Source of the DNA: Sphingomonas jatrophae
Lineage (GTDB): Bacteria > Pseudomonadota > Alphaproteobacteria > Sphingomonadales > Sphingomonadaceae
Length of the DNA stretch: 64,000 nt
NCBI RefSeq assembly: GCF_900113315.1
Contig: NZ_FOZG01000001.1
Coordinates: 806,001-870,000, forward strand
Direction of reading: 5' to 3'
Under the pieces are notes generated by a model that was not told the origin of the DNA, searched no databases, and worked only from the letters and a program-made list of their open reading frames with translations. A program made the translations under genes and the position numbers. Below, in pieces: positions 48,795 through 57,377 of the stretch. The first letter of the stretch is position 1. Every line of letters starts with the position of its first letter.

Positions 48795-50399
48795 CTAGGA
48801 TCGGGGCGTTGTCACGTGGCTGCGCGTGCCCGGCGGCTGCGCCACCGGCGGCGTCACCGGCGGCTGCACGCCTGGGCGCAGGTTCGGCGCGGTGGCGGGC
48901 GGCGCGGCGGGCGATGTCGTGGCGGCGGGCGCATCCAGACGGTTGCGCGGGGCGGTGGCGGCGCGGTTCTGCTCCACCGTCACCTGCGTCGGCGACGGCA
49001 CGCCGAGCGTGGTCGCGGCGACCGGCTGCGGCTCGGGATCCTTCGCCCAGTCGTTGATCGAGTTCCGCACGCGGCGATAATTGACGGTCGGATCGTAGAG
49101 CGGCCCACCGTCGAGCCCGAGATCCTTAGCCTCCGCCTTGCCCAGCGATGCGAGCAGTGCGAAGCCGGCGACATAGGCGTCACGCCGCGCGGCGACGAGC
49201 TGGACGCGGCTGTTCAGCAGTTCCTGCTCGGCATTCAGCACATCGAGCACGTTGCGCGTGCCCACGCTGTTCTCCGCCCGCACACCTTCCAGCGCCAGCT
49301 CGTTCGCGGCGACCGCCTGTTCGGACGAGGTGATCACCGCCTGCGCGGCAGTCCATAGCGAGTAATTGGTGCGCGCCTGCGCCACCACGTCGCGCTCGAC
49401 AAAGGTCGTCTGCTCCAGCGTCTGGCTCTGGATCGCCTGCGCCTGCCGCACGCGCGCGCCGGGCAGGCCGCCCTGGAACAAGGGCAGGTTCACGCCGACG
49501 CTGAGCGTTGCGGAGCGCTGGTAATTGGGTGGCGACTGGATCAGGCCGCCGCCGCCGATCGAGTTCAGATAGTTGACGTAATTGCCCGACGCATTGGCCG
49601 TCACGCGCGGCAGGCGGAGCGATTCGGCCACGCGGACATCGAGCGCGGCGGCGCGGCTGGTGGCGCGGGCCTGCGACAGAGCGGGGTTGTTCGACACGGC
49701 CACGTCCACCGCATCGTCGGGCGTCGCCGGAAACGCGGGCAGCGGCGGCGGCGCATCCAGCGTGGCAGGCGCGGTGCCGACGACACGGAGATAATTCTCG
49801 CGGCTGGCATCAAGCTGCGCCAGTGCGGACTGAAGCTGGCTCTGCGCAATGGCGAGGCGCGCCTGGCTCTGCGCCACGTCGGTGCGGGTGAGATCGCCGA
49901 CCTCGAACCGGTCCTGCGCTGCCTGCACGTTCGTCTGCAGCACGCGGACGTTGCCGCGGTTCAGCTCGACGATCGCCTCGTCGCGGATCACGTTCATGTA
50001 GGCCGAGACGGTCTCGACGAACACGCCCGCTTCGGTCGAGCGGAGATTGGCGCGGCCCGCCTCGACGCGTGCGTCGGCGGCGCGGATGCCGTTGCGCACC
50101 TGACCGCCCGAATAGATCGGCACGCCGATGGAGAGGCCGGCGCTGGCCGCACGCCGCGGTGCGACGATGTTGTTCGTCGCCTGAAGCGCGAATTCCTGGA
50201 AGCTGGCGTCCACACCCGCCTGCGGCAGACCCGCAGCGCGCGCGATCGGCACGCCCTCGTCGGTCGCGCGCTGCTGGGCACGCGCCGCAGTCAGGCTGGG
50301 ATTGCCCTGATAGACCTGCACCAGGGCCTCACGCAGCGTGACAGCCTGTGCCGATGTGGTGGCCAGCGCGGCGCCGGCCAGAAGAATGGCGATCCGCAC
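48795..50399 (-). CDS. tolC: TolC family outer membrane efflux protein
   Basis: This protein of about 534 residues has a signal peptide (IAILLAGAALATTSAQA), then two OEP (outer membrane efflux) repeats of coiled-coil and beta-strand segments. RTDVAQSQARLAIAQSQLQ is typical of the helical barrel. The last 90 residues are Pro/Ala-rich and probably disordered. The GTG at 50399 has a run of G residues 4 bases upstream; a GTG at 50411 is the alternative. It is the outer membrane channel for tripartite efflux or type I secretion. Confidence 0.93.
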   Translation of the reverse strand: MRIAILLAGAALATTSAQAVTLREALVQVYQGNPSLTAARAQQRATDEGVPIARAAGLPQAGVDASFQEFALQATNNIVAPRRAASAGLSIGVPIYSGGQVRNGIRAADARVEAGRANLRSTEAGVFVETVSAYMNVIRDEAIVELNRGNVRVLQTNVQAAQDRFEVGDLTRTDVAQSQARLAIAQSQLQSALAQLDASRENYLRVVGTAPATLDAPPPLPAFPATPDDAVDVAVSNNPALSQARATSRAAALDVRVAESLRLPRVTANASGNYVNYLNSIGGGGLIQSPPNYQRSATLSVGVNLPLFQGGLPGARVRQAQAIQSQTLEQTTFVERDVVAQARTNYSLWTAAQAVITSSEQAVAANELALEGVRAENSVGTRNVLDVLNAEQELLNSRVQLVAARRDAYVAGFALLASLGKAEAKDLGLDGGPLYDPTVNYRRVRNSINDWAKDPEPQPVAATTLGVPSPTQVTVEQNRAATAPRNRLDAPAATTSPAAPPATAPNLRPGVQPPVTPPVAQPPGTRSHVTTPRS

Positions 50400-50419
50400 G
50401 CTGCCCCCCACGCGCAGGT

Positions 50420-51061
50420 TCAGAAGGTAAAGCTGCGCGGGCGCGCGAAGCCGGGCAAGGCCGGCACGTCCGCATCGGCAAAGCTTGAATAGCCGATGCC
50501 CTCGCCCCCACGAACGCCGACGGACAGGCGGACGACGCCCGAACGGATCAGCGGCACGGCGATGCGCCCGCCTTCGGCCAGCTGGGCGACCAGCGTATGA
50601 GGCACCTCCTCCACCGCACCGTCGATCAGGATCAGGTCATAGGGCGCGCCCGCCGCCCAGCCTTCGGTGAGCGGACCTTCGACCCGCTGGACCTTGTCGA
50701 TCGCCGGAACGCCGGCAGGCGCAACGCCCGCCTCCTCCAGCGCGACGACGGAGGCGACCAGCTGCGCCAGCACCGCCGCCGAATAGCCGCCCCCGGCGCC
50801 GACCACGAGCGCGCGATCCTCCGCCTGCAGGCGGGCCTCGGTCAGCAGCCGGCCGAGCATCATTGCCGGCATCAGCGCACGGCCAGGAGCCAGCGGGATC
50901 GCGCGATCGGAATAGGCCAGCCGGCGCCATTCCTCGGGAACGAACGCCTCACGCGGCGCCACGCTCATGGCGGCGATCACGCGCGGATCGTTGACGGCGT
51001 TGGGCCGCAGCTGGCTCGCCACCATCGCGCGGCGGAGCGTTTCAAAGGATGTCTCGGTCAC
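50420..51061 (-). CDS. Protein-L-isoaspartate O-methyltransferase-like protein
   Basis: This 213-residue methyltransferase starts at GTG 51061 (VTETSFETLRRAMVASQLRP). It has the PCMT-type motif I VVGAGGGYSAAVLAQLVASVVALE, and DLILIDGAVEEVPHTL as motif IV. Homologues repair isoaspartyl residues, but the alphaproteobacterial gene next to tolC is a divergent branch, so activity is uncertain. Longer open frames upstream are unlikely. Confidence 0.88.
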   Translation of the reverse strand: MTETSFETLRRAMVASQLRPNAVNDPRVIAAMSVAPREAFVPEEWRRLAYSDRAIPLAPGRALMPAMMLGRLLTEARLQAEDRALVVGAGGGYSAAVLAQLVASVVALEEAGVAPAGVPAIDKVQRVEGPLTEGWAAGAPYDLILIDGAVEEVPHTLVAQLAEGGRIAVPLIRSGVVRLSVGVRGGEGIGYSSFADADVPALPGFARPRSFTF

Positions 51062-51096
51062 GGCCGCCCTCGTCGCACAGACTGTCTTGGATTGGC

Positions 51097-51117
51097 AACA
51101 CACCCGGGGGGTGCGTT
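51097..51117. other. Inverted repeat upstream of the pcm-like gene
   Basis: Bases 51097-51105 pair with 51109-51117 in a 9-bp stem with one mismatch and a GGG loop, 36 bases before the pcm-like start. No T-run follows on either strand. It could be an operator or a weak terminator for the sigma factor transcript. Confidence 0.4.
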
Positions 51118-51215
51118 CGTCGTCTAGTGCAGGGCGTTCGTCGAGGAAAGCCGCTGTTGGCCCATCCTGGCGGCGCGGGAGGGCTTTCGCGCGCCGCCGT
51201 GGCCCGCTTGCACGC

Positions 51216-52094
51216 TCAGACGCCCTCCACTGCCGCGGCGATGTGGCGCAGCTTGTCCGGGTTGCGGACGATGTAGATGGCGGCGATGCGGCCGTCGCGC
51301 AGCTCCAGCGCGGTGGTCTGGAGCACGCCGCCACGCTCCCGGCTGATATAGCCGGGCAGACCGTCGATCGGCTGCACGCGGATCAGCTCGGCCGCCCCAT
51401 CGCTCCGCTCAGCGCGCTTGGCGTAGAGGCGCAGCGCCCGCTCCACGCCGACGATCGGATTGAGGAAGGCGATCACCCGCCCGCCGCCATCGGACCGGAT
51501 CGTCACGTCGTCTGCCAGCATGGCACTCAACGCGGCGACATCGCCCCGCTCGGCCGCGCCGAAGAAGGCGCGGGCGATCCGGTCCGCCTCCGCTGCGGGC
51601 ACCGCGAAGCGGGGGCGGGCCTCTCGCACATGGCGGCGCGCACGCACGGCAAGCTGGCGCACCGCCGCCGCATCGCGCCCGAGCGTCTCCGCCACCTCGC
51701 CCAGCGCGACGTCGAACACATCGTGCAGGAGGAAGGCGGCGCGCTCCAGCGGAGACAATCGCTCAAGCGCCATCATCAGCGTGAGCGTGAGCGTGTCGGC
51801 CACATCCTCGTCCGGCTCGGCCGCACCGACCAGCGGCTCGGGCAGCCATGCACCGACATAGATTTCACGCCGTGCCCGGGCGGACTTCATCCGATCGAGG
51901 CAGAGGCGCGTGACGATGCGGGTGAGGAAGGCGGCGGGATCGTCCACCGCCTCCTCACGGCTTGCCCAGCGGAGCCACGCATCCTGCACCACATCCTCCG
52001 CCTCCGCGAACGAGCCGAGCATGCGGTAGGCGAGCCGATTCAGCCGCCGCCGCTCCCGCTCGAAAGCGGCAAGCCGGGGGTCAGGCAGCGGCAA
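51216..52094 (-). CDS. ECF41-type RNA polymerase sigma factor (SigJ-like) with SnoaL-like C-terminal domain
   Basis: This protein of about 292 residues has sigma region 2 (LNRLAYRMLGSFAEAEDVVQ), region 4 (MMALERLSPLERAAFLLHDV) and a SnoaL-like NTF2-fold C-terminal extension. The ECF41 hallmarks are all present: WLPEP in the linker, DGGGR and the DGLPG motif. In this group the C-terminal domain replaces an anti-sigma factor and controls activity. I take the TTG at 52094 because it has an AGAGG ribosome-binding site and overlaps the upstream stop by 14 bases; GTG 52121 is an alternative. Confidence 0.92.
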   Translation of the reverse strand: MPLPDPRLAAFERERRRLNRLAYRMLGSFAEAEDVVQDAWLRWASREEAVDDPAAFLTRIVTRLCLDRMKSARARREIYVGAWLPEPLVGAAEPDEDVADTLTLTLMMALERLSPLERAAFLLHDVFDVALGEVAETLGRDAAAVRQLAVRARRHVREARPRFAVPAAEADRIARAFFGAAERGDVAALSAMLADDVTIRSDGGGRVIAFLNPIVGVERALRLYAKRAERSDGAAELIRVQPIDGLPGYISRERGGVLQTTALELRDGRIAAIYIVRNPDKLRHIAAAVEGV

Positions 52095-52545
52095 GCTCGG
52101 CCTCTGCCGGGTGGGCGGCACGGAAGCCGACCTGCAGCCGGTTCCACGTGTTGATCGCACCGATGACGAAGGTCAGCCACACCTGCTCCGCCTCGCCGAA
52201 CTGATCCTGCAGCGCGGCATAGTCCGCATCCGGCGCGCCGGTCTCGGCCACGCGGGTCAGCGTCTCCGCCCAGCCGAGCGCAGCGCGCTCCCGCGGCGAA
52301 TAGAAGGTCGATTCGCGCCATGCCGGCAGCATATGGAGGTGCATCTCCGGCACGCCCGCGCGGCGCAAGACAGTGCTGTGCATGTGGATGCAGAAGGCAC
52401 AGCCGTTGATCTGCGACACGCGCAGGCGAACCAGCTCGAGCAGGTTCGGATCGAGCCCGCTGCCAGCGAAGCTGTGTTCGAGCGCGGTCATCGCCTTGAT
52501 CGCGGCGGGGGCGAGCGCGTGGGTGTTGCGGATACGCGGGGTCAT
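52081..52545 (-). CDS. Carboxymuconolactone decarboxylase family protein (AhpD-like)
   Basis: This 154-residue protein has the CxxC-x3-H motif NGCAFCIHMHSTVLRRAGV (C49, C52, H56) of the AhpD/CMD family, likely a thiol-dependent peroxidase or reductase rather than a decarboxylase. The ATG at 52545 has a GGAGGA ribosome-binding site 5 bases upstream; an ATG at 52557 is less supported. It overlaps the ECF41 sigma gene by 14 bases and is preceded by an exact ECF41 promoter motif, so it is the sigma factor's likely target. Confidence 0.93.
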   Translation of the reverse strand: MTPRIRNTHALAPAAIKAMTALEHSFAGSGLDPNLLELVRLRVSQINGCAFCIHMHSTVLRRAGVPEMHLHMLPAWRESTFYSPRERAALGWAETLTRVAETGAPDADYAALQDQFGEAEQVWLTFVIGAINTWNRLQVGFRAAHPAEAELAAA

Positions 52546-52572
52546 GCCGTCCTCCATGGGGTTGTACCCTCA

Positions 52573-52600
52573 TGACGAGACGACACGCACGACTGTGACA
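52573..52600 (-). promoter_or_regulatory. ECF41-type promoter driving the CMD and sigma genes
   Basis: On the minus strand TGTCACA (52600-52594), exactly 16 bases, then CGTCA (52577-52573) matches the published ECF41 promoter TGTCACA-N16-CGTC. It lies 27 bases before the CMD start. It implies that the sigma factor activates its own operon. Confidence 0.85.
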
Positions 52601-52628
52601 TGGCGAGGAATTTTTATCCAACGCCCGC

Positions 52629-54017
52629 TCAGGCGGGTGTCGCTTCCGATGCCATCAGCGCGTCGGTGAAGCGTTGACGCCACCAGCCGACATCTTCGCT
52701 CAGCACATTGTCCATCATCTTGCGCCAGCGGCGCTGGCGCTCGTCCAGCGGCATGCGCAAGGCGAGCAGGATGGCGTCAGACAATTCCTCCGCGCTGTAG
52801 GGATTGACCAGCACCGCCTCCGTCAGCTGCGCGGCCGCACCGGCGAAGCGGGAGAGGATGAGGACACCGGGATCGTCGGGATCCTGCGCGGCGACATATT
52901 CCTTGGCGACCAGGTTCATCCCGTCGCGCAGCGGCGTCACCATCCCGATCCGTGCGGCGCGATAGACACCCGCCAGCACATCGCGCGAATAGCCCTGGTT
53001 CACGTACCGGATCGGCGTCCAATCGAGATCGGCGTAGGCGCCGTTGATCCGGCCCGACAGGCTGTCCAGCCCGGCGCGGATCTTCTGATAGCTCGCAACC
53101 TCGCCGCGTGACGGCGGCGCGATCTGGAGCAGGAAAACCTCTTTTCGCTCCTCCGGATGGTCACGCAGGAAGCGCTCGTAGCCGAGGAACCTCTCCTCCA
53201 GCCCCTTGGAATAATCGAGCCGGTCGACACCGATGATCATGTCGCGGCCGACCGCGCTGTCGCGCATCTGGCGGTGCGCCAGCCGCGCACGCGGTGATTT
53301 GCTGGCGGCGACGAACTCCGCAGCGTCGATGCCGATCGGGCAGACGATCACGCGGATGGTGCGGTCACCCAGCCGGATCACGCCATCGGGCTCGATCACC
53401 GCGCCCATCTCGGCGCCGACGAAATCCTCGAACGAGCTCAGCCATTCCTGCGTGTGGAAGCCGACCACGTCATAGGCGAACAGCGTGCGGACGAGGTCCG
53501 CCGCCTCGGGCAGGGTGTAGAGCAGCCGCCGCGGCGGCCACGGGATGTGGAGGAAGAAGCCCATGCGGTTGGCGGCGCCACGGCGGCGCAGCCCCTCGCC
53601 AAGCGGCAGAAGGTGATAATCCTGCACCCACAGCACGTCGGCCGGATCGATCAGCGGCGTCAGCGTGTCGGCAAAGCGCTCGTTCACCCGCTCATAGCCG
53701 CCGGCAAATTCGCGCTCATATTCGGCCAGATCGATGCGGTAGTGGAAGAGCGGCCACAGCGTGCGATTGGCGTAGCCGTTATAATATTCGTCGACGTCCT
53801 GCTCCTCCAGGTCGATCGTGGCGGTGGTGACGCCCTGCTCGCGCTGGAAGTTGATGTGGCCGGTAAACTGGTCCGTCACTTCGCCCGACCAGCCGAACCA
53901 GATGCCGCCATTCTCCCGCAGCGCTGCATGCAGCGCCACGGCCAACCCGCCGCCCGACGCGGTGTGGCCTGCCTTCGGCGTGGTGACGCGATTGGAGACG
54001 ACGATCAGCCGGCTCAT
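52629..54017 (-). CDS. otsA: Trehalose-6-phosphate synthase
   Basis: This 462-residue GT20 glycosyltransferase makes trehalose-6-phosphate from UDP-glucose and glucose-6-phosphate. Visible are MSRLIVVSNRV at the start, ASGGGLAVAL, WVQDYHLL, DRLDYSKGL and RDGMNLVAKEYVA. The ATG at 54017 overlaps the GH15 stop by four bases. It is the last gene of the otsB-GH15-otsA operon. Confidence 0.97.
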   Translation of the reverse strand: MSRLIVVSNRVTTPKAGHTASGGGLAVALHAALRENGGIWFGWSGEVTDQFTGHINFQREQGVTTATIDLEEQDVDEYYNGYANRTLWPLFHYRIDLAEYEREFAGGYERVNERFADTLTPLIDPADVLWVQDYHLLPLGEGLRRRGAANRMGFFLHIPWPPRRLLYTLPEAADLVRTLFAYDVVGFHTQEWLSSFEDFVGAEMGAVIEPDGVIRLGDRTIRVIVCPIGIDAAEFVAASKSPRARLAHRQMRDSAVGRDMIIGVDRLDYSKGLEERFLGYERFLRDHPEERKEVFLLQIAPPSRGEVASYQKIRAGLDSLSGRINGAYADLDWTPIRYVNQGYSRDVLAGVYRAARIGMVTPLRDGMNLVAKEYVAAQDPDDPGVLILSRFAGAAAQLTEAVLVNPYSAEELSDAILLALRMPLDERQRRWRKMMDNVLSEDVGWWRQRFTDALMASEATPA

Positions 54018-55795
54018 CGAACGGCCGTCCACGGGCGGCTGAGCAGGGCGGCGCAGTTGATCATGCCGACCAGCGAATAGGTCTGCGGGTAATTGCCCCA
54101 CAACTCCCCGGTCACCGGATCGATATCTTCGGAGAGCAGCCCGGCGGCGGTGCGGCGTGCCAGCATCTCCTCGAACAAGGCGCGCGCATCGTCGACCCGG
54201 CCGGTGACGTGCAGCGCCTCGATCAGCCAGAAGGTGCAGACGTTGAAGGCAGTCTTGGGCAACCCGAAATCGTCCTCCGTCGCATAGCGCAGCATGTGCG
54301 AGCCGCGCCTGAGCCCTTCCTCCACCGCAGCAAGCGTGCCCTGGAAGCGGGGATCGTCGGGGGACAGGAATCTTAGGTCAAGCAACTGGATCAAGCTGGC
54401 ATCGAGATCGTCGCCCGAGAAGGTCGCCGACATGCGGTTCGTCTCGGGCCGCCAGGCCGAGGTGAGGATCACCTCGCGGATCTTGGTCGCGCGTTCCGCC
54501 CAGTATGCGCGGCGATCCTCTAGCCCGAGCACCTGCGCCGCATTGGCCAGCCGGTCGCACGCCGCCCAGCACATGGCGGAGGAATAAGTGTGGACGCTCT
54601 GCCGCGTGCGCAGCTCCCACAGGCCGGCATCCGCCTTGTCGTGAAAGGCCCAGGCACGCTCGCCCACCCGCTCCAGCGACTTGAAGTCTTCGAGCCCGGC
54701 CATGCGATAGAGCCGCTGGTCGAAGAAGGCGTGGACGGCGCACAGCACGATCTGGCCATAGGCGTCGTGCTGCACCTGTTCGTAGGCTTGGTTGCCGACC
54801 CGCACCGGGCCCATGCCACGATAGCCGGGCAGATCAGGTGCGACGCGCTCTTCCAGCGTCGCCTCGCCCAGCACGCCGTAGAGCGGCTGGATGTGACCGC
54901 CGTTCGATTCATCGACGATGTTGCGCAGGTAGCTGAGATACCCTTCCAGCACGTCGAGCGCGCCCAGCCGGTTGAGCGCCTGCACCGTATAATAAGCGTC
55001 GCGCACCCAGCAGTAGCGATAATCCCAGTTTCGCTGCGAGTCGGCATGTTCGGGGATGGAGGTGGTCAGCGCCGCGACGATGGCGCCGGTTTCCTCATGC
55101 TGGCACAGCTTCAGTGTGATGGCCGAGCGGATTACCACATCCTGCCATTCGAGCGGGATGGCGAGGCCGCGCACCCAATGCTGCCATTCGCGCACCGTAT
55201 CGGCCAGCATCTGATCCAGCGTGGCGGCGATATCGCCGGAAAAGCCTTCGTCCGGGCCGAGGAAGAAGTGGAGCGGCCGCTCGACGCGGAACGGACGCTC
55301 CGTCTCCACCATGCCGACCGGCGCAGTGGTGGAAAGGCGGAGCGTCATCGTGTCGGATGGGAAGCGTATGTGGTTGGAGCCGCCCGTATCCGATGCGCAC
55401 GAACCGCCCCATCCGCAGGTCGGCCGCAACCGCACGCGGACGCGCGGGCTGCCCGCGACGGGGCGGACAATGCGGACAAACGCCACAGGGCGATATGCCC
55501 GGCCGAGGCGCTGGAAGCGCGGGCAGAAGTCGATCACCTCGATGGCATTGCCGCTGGCATCGGTGTGGCGGCTGACGAGGATCGGCGTGTTGCGCAGATA
55601 GGATTGCGCGACAGTCTCGCCGTCTTCCAGCTCGATCGACCAATAGCCATGCTCGGGCGCGTCGCCGCCGACCAGCGCGGAAAAGAGCGGATCGCCATCC
55701 ACCCGTGGCACGCAGGCCCAAGTGAAGCGGCCCGCCCGATCGACCAGCGCGGACACTTGGCAATTGCCGATCGGCCAGAGATCCACGCCGCTCAT
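54014..55795 (-). CDS. Glycoside hydrolase family 15 protein (glucoamylase/trehalase-like)
   Basis: This 593-residue protein has an N-terminal beta-sandwich-like region and a C-terminal (alpha/alpha)6 barrel with NWDYRYCWVRDAYYTVQALNRLG, the GH15 substrate-subsite motif. Bacterial GH15 enzymes in trehalose clusters include trehalases. It is translationally coupled to both otsB and otsA through ATGA overlaps, so a role in trehalose turnover is the likeliest. No signal peptide: cytoplasmic. Substrate is inferred. Confidence 0.9.
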   Translation of the reverse strand: MSGVDLWPIGNCQVSALVDRAGRFTWACVPRVDGDPLFSALVGGDAPEHGYWSIELEDGETVAQSYLRNTPILVSRHTDASGNAIEVIDFCPRFQRLGRAYRPVAFVRIVRPVAGSPRVRVRLRPTCGWGGSCASDTGGSNHIRFPSDTMTLRLSTTAPVGMVETERPFRVERPLHFFLGPDEGFSGDIAATLDQMLADTVREWQHWVRGLAIPLEWQDVVIRSAITLKLCQHEETGAIVAALTTSIPEHADSQRNWDYRYCWVRDAYYTVQALNRLGALDVLEGYLSYLRNIVDESNGGHIQPLYGVLGEATLEERVAPDLPGYRGMGPVRVGNQAYEQVQHDAYGQIVLCAVHAFFDQRLYRMAGLEDFKSLERVGERAWAFHDKADAGLWELRTRQSVHTYSSAMCWAACDRLANAAQVLGLEDRRAYWAERATKIREVILTSAWRPETNRMSATFSGDDLDASLIQLLDLRFLSPDDPRFQGTLAAVEEGLRRGSHMLRYATEDDFGLPKTAFNVCTFWLIEALHVTGRVDDARALFEEMLARRTAAGLLSEDIDPVTGELWGNYPQTYSLVGMINCAALLSRPWTAVR

Positions 55796-56565
55796 GCGCC
55801 CGCCTCCTCGGCTGCCAAGCCCAGCCAGTCGAGTACGGCGGCCACGTCGGCGAGGCGGAAGGTCGCCGCTGTTTCCCGCTCAGCGCCGACCAGCACCCCC
55901 GCACCACCAAGTTCGGCAGCGGCGCGGAAGCCGTCCTCGTCGGTCACGTCGTCCCCGATGAAGATGGGCCGCGTGCCGGCCATGCGCGGATCGGCGAGGA
56001 AGGCGCGGATGGCGCTGCCCTTGTCGGCGTCGTCAGCGCGCAGCTCGATCACCATCTTGCCGGGCTGGAGCGTGCGACCGGGGCCGAGCAGCGTTTCGGC
56101 AAAGGCGCGCACCGCGCGGGCGTGATCGGGAGCCTCACGGTAATGCAGGCCGATGCCGAACGGCTTGCGCTCGACCAGCACGCCCGGATGATCGCGGCCG
56201 AAGCGCTCCGCCGCGTCCAGCACTTCGCCGACCCAGCCGGGCGACGCCGACGGCGCGGCGGCATCGCCCGCCCAACGCAGCTCCGCCCCATGGCTGCCGC
56301 CGATGGTGAGATCTAGGCCGGAGAAGAAGTCCGCCAGCTCGCCCACCGCCCGTCCGCTGACAAGGGCAAGGCGGCCGTTCAACGCCTCTGCAAGCCGGGG
56401 CAGTAGCTGCTGCAGCTTAGGATCGGGCGCAACCGCATCCGGCCGCGGCGCGATTTCCGCCAGCGTGCCGTCGAAATCCAGGAACAGGCTGGCGCCGCGC
56501 AACAGCGTGGCAGGTGGCGCTACCAACGGCGCGCAGGTCGGTTCGGTCAGGGTGCCCACTCCCAT
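55792..56565 (-). CDS. otsB: Trehalose-6-phosphate phosphatase
   Basis: This 257-residue HAD-family phosphatase has the nucleophile motif SLFLDFDGTLAEIAP (D30, D32), motif II ALVSGRAVGEL and the cap and motif IV GDDVTDEDGFRAA. It removes the phosphate from trehalose-6-phosphate. The ATG at 56565 is chosen from several in-frame candidates; an open frame to 56625 adds a non-family N-terminus. It is the first gene of the operon with GH15 and otsA. Confidence 0.95.
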   Translation of the reverse strand: MGVGTLTEPTCAPLVAPPATLLRGASLFLDFDGTLAEIAPRPDAVAPDPKLQQLLPRLAEALNGRLALVSGRAVGELADFFSGLDLTIGGSHGAELRWAGDAAAPSASPGWVGEVLDAAERFGRDHPGVLVERKPFGIGLHYREAPDHARAVRAFAETLLGPGRTLQPGKMVIELRADDADKGSAIRAFLADPRMAGTRPIFIGDDVTDEDGFRAAAELGGAGVLVGAERETAATFRLADVAAVLDWLGLAAEEAGA

Positions 56566-56637
56566 CCTACGGATAACAGCCCCGATCGTTCCGGTTCCAA
56601 CGACGAACCGGTTGCGGTGCAGCATGAGCGGCGCGGG

Positions 56638-57321
56638 TCAGGCGTCAGCCCAGCGCCGCAGGAGATTGTGGTAAATGCCGGTCAGCCCGATCACCGTCTT
56701 GTCGGTGTGGCTGCGATCGGCGGCGAGCGTCTGCACCGCCTGATCGAGATCGAACAAGGTCTGCCGCTCGCCATCGTCGCGGACCATCGACTGGATCCAG
56801 AAGAAGCTGGCGACGCGCGCGCCCCGCGTCACCGGCGCCACACGGTGAAGCGACGAGGCCGGATAGAGGATCATGTGGCCGGCCGGCAGCTTCACGGCCT
56901 GCGCACCGAAATGCCCCTCCACGATCAGCTCGCCGCCGTCATAGGCGTCGGGTGCTTCAAGGAAGATGGTGGCGGACAGATCGGTGCGAACGCGCAGATC
57001 GGTGCCGCGGCGGATGCGCACCGCGCTGTCGATATGCGTCCCGAATGCCTGCCCGCCGCCATAGCGGTTGAACAGCGGTGGATAGACCTTGAGCGGCAGC
57101 GCGGCCGCGATGAACAAAGGCGATCGGTTGAGCGCCTCCAGCACGATCCGCCCGGCCTCCTGCGCGGCCGCGCTGCCCTCGGGCAATTGCTCGTTCCGCT
57201 TGGCCAGCGCCGACTGGTGCCCGGAGGTGACGTTGCCGTCCACCCACTCGGCCGTGTCGATCAGCCCGCGGATGCGGGCCAGTTCGTCCGCATCGAGCAG
57301 GTCGGGAATCGGAAGCATCAT
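56638..57321 (-). CDS. Fe2+/2-oxoglutarate-dependent dioxygenase (PiuC/PKHD-type hydroxylase)
   Basis: This 227-residue enzyme has the facial triad H96, D98 and H159 (GTHIDSAVR ... SLHRVAPV), with R167/R169 for 2-oxoglutarate. It matches PKHD/PiuC proteins, which are iron-regulated and located with siderophore receptors. It starts 56 bases after the TonB receptor stop, so the receptor and this gene are one unit. The substrate is unknown. Confidence 0.93.
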   Translation of the reverse strand: MMLPIPDLLDADELARIRGLIDTAEWVDGNVTSGHQSALAKRNEQLPEGSAAAQEAGRIVLEALNRSPLFIAAALPLKVYPPLFNRYGGGQAFGTHIDSAVRIRRGTDLRVRTDLSATIFLEAPDAYDGGELIVEGHFGAQAVKLPAGHMILYPASSLHRVAPVTRGARVASFFWIQSMVRDDGERQTLFDLDQAVQTLAADRSHTDKTVIGLTGIYHNLLRRWADA

Positions 57322-57377
57322 GCGCTTGTGCCTAGACGGCGGGGGCAGGCAGGAGAAGCGCCCGCCCCGGCCCGCCC

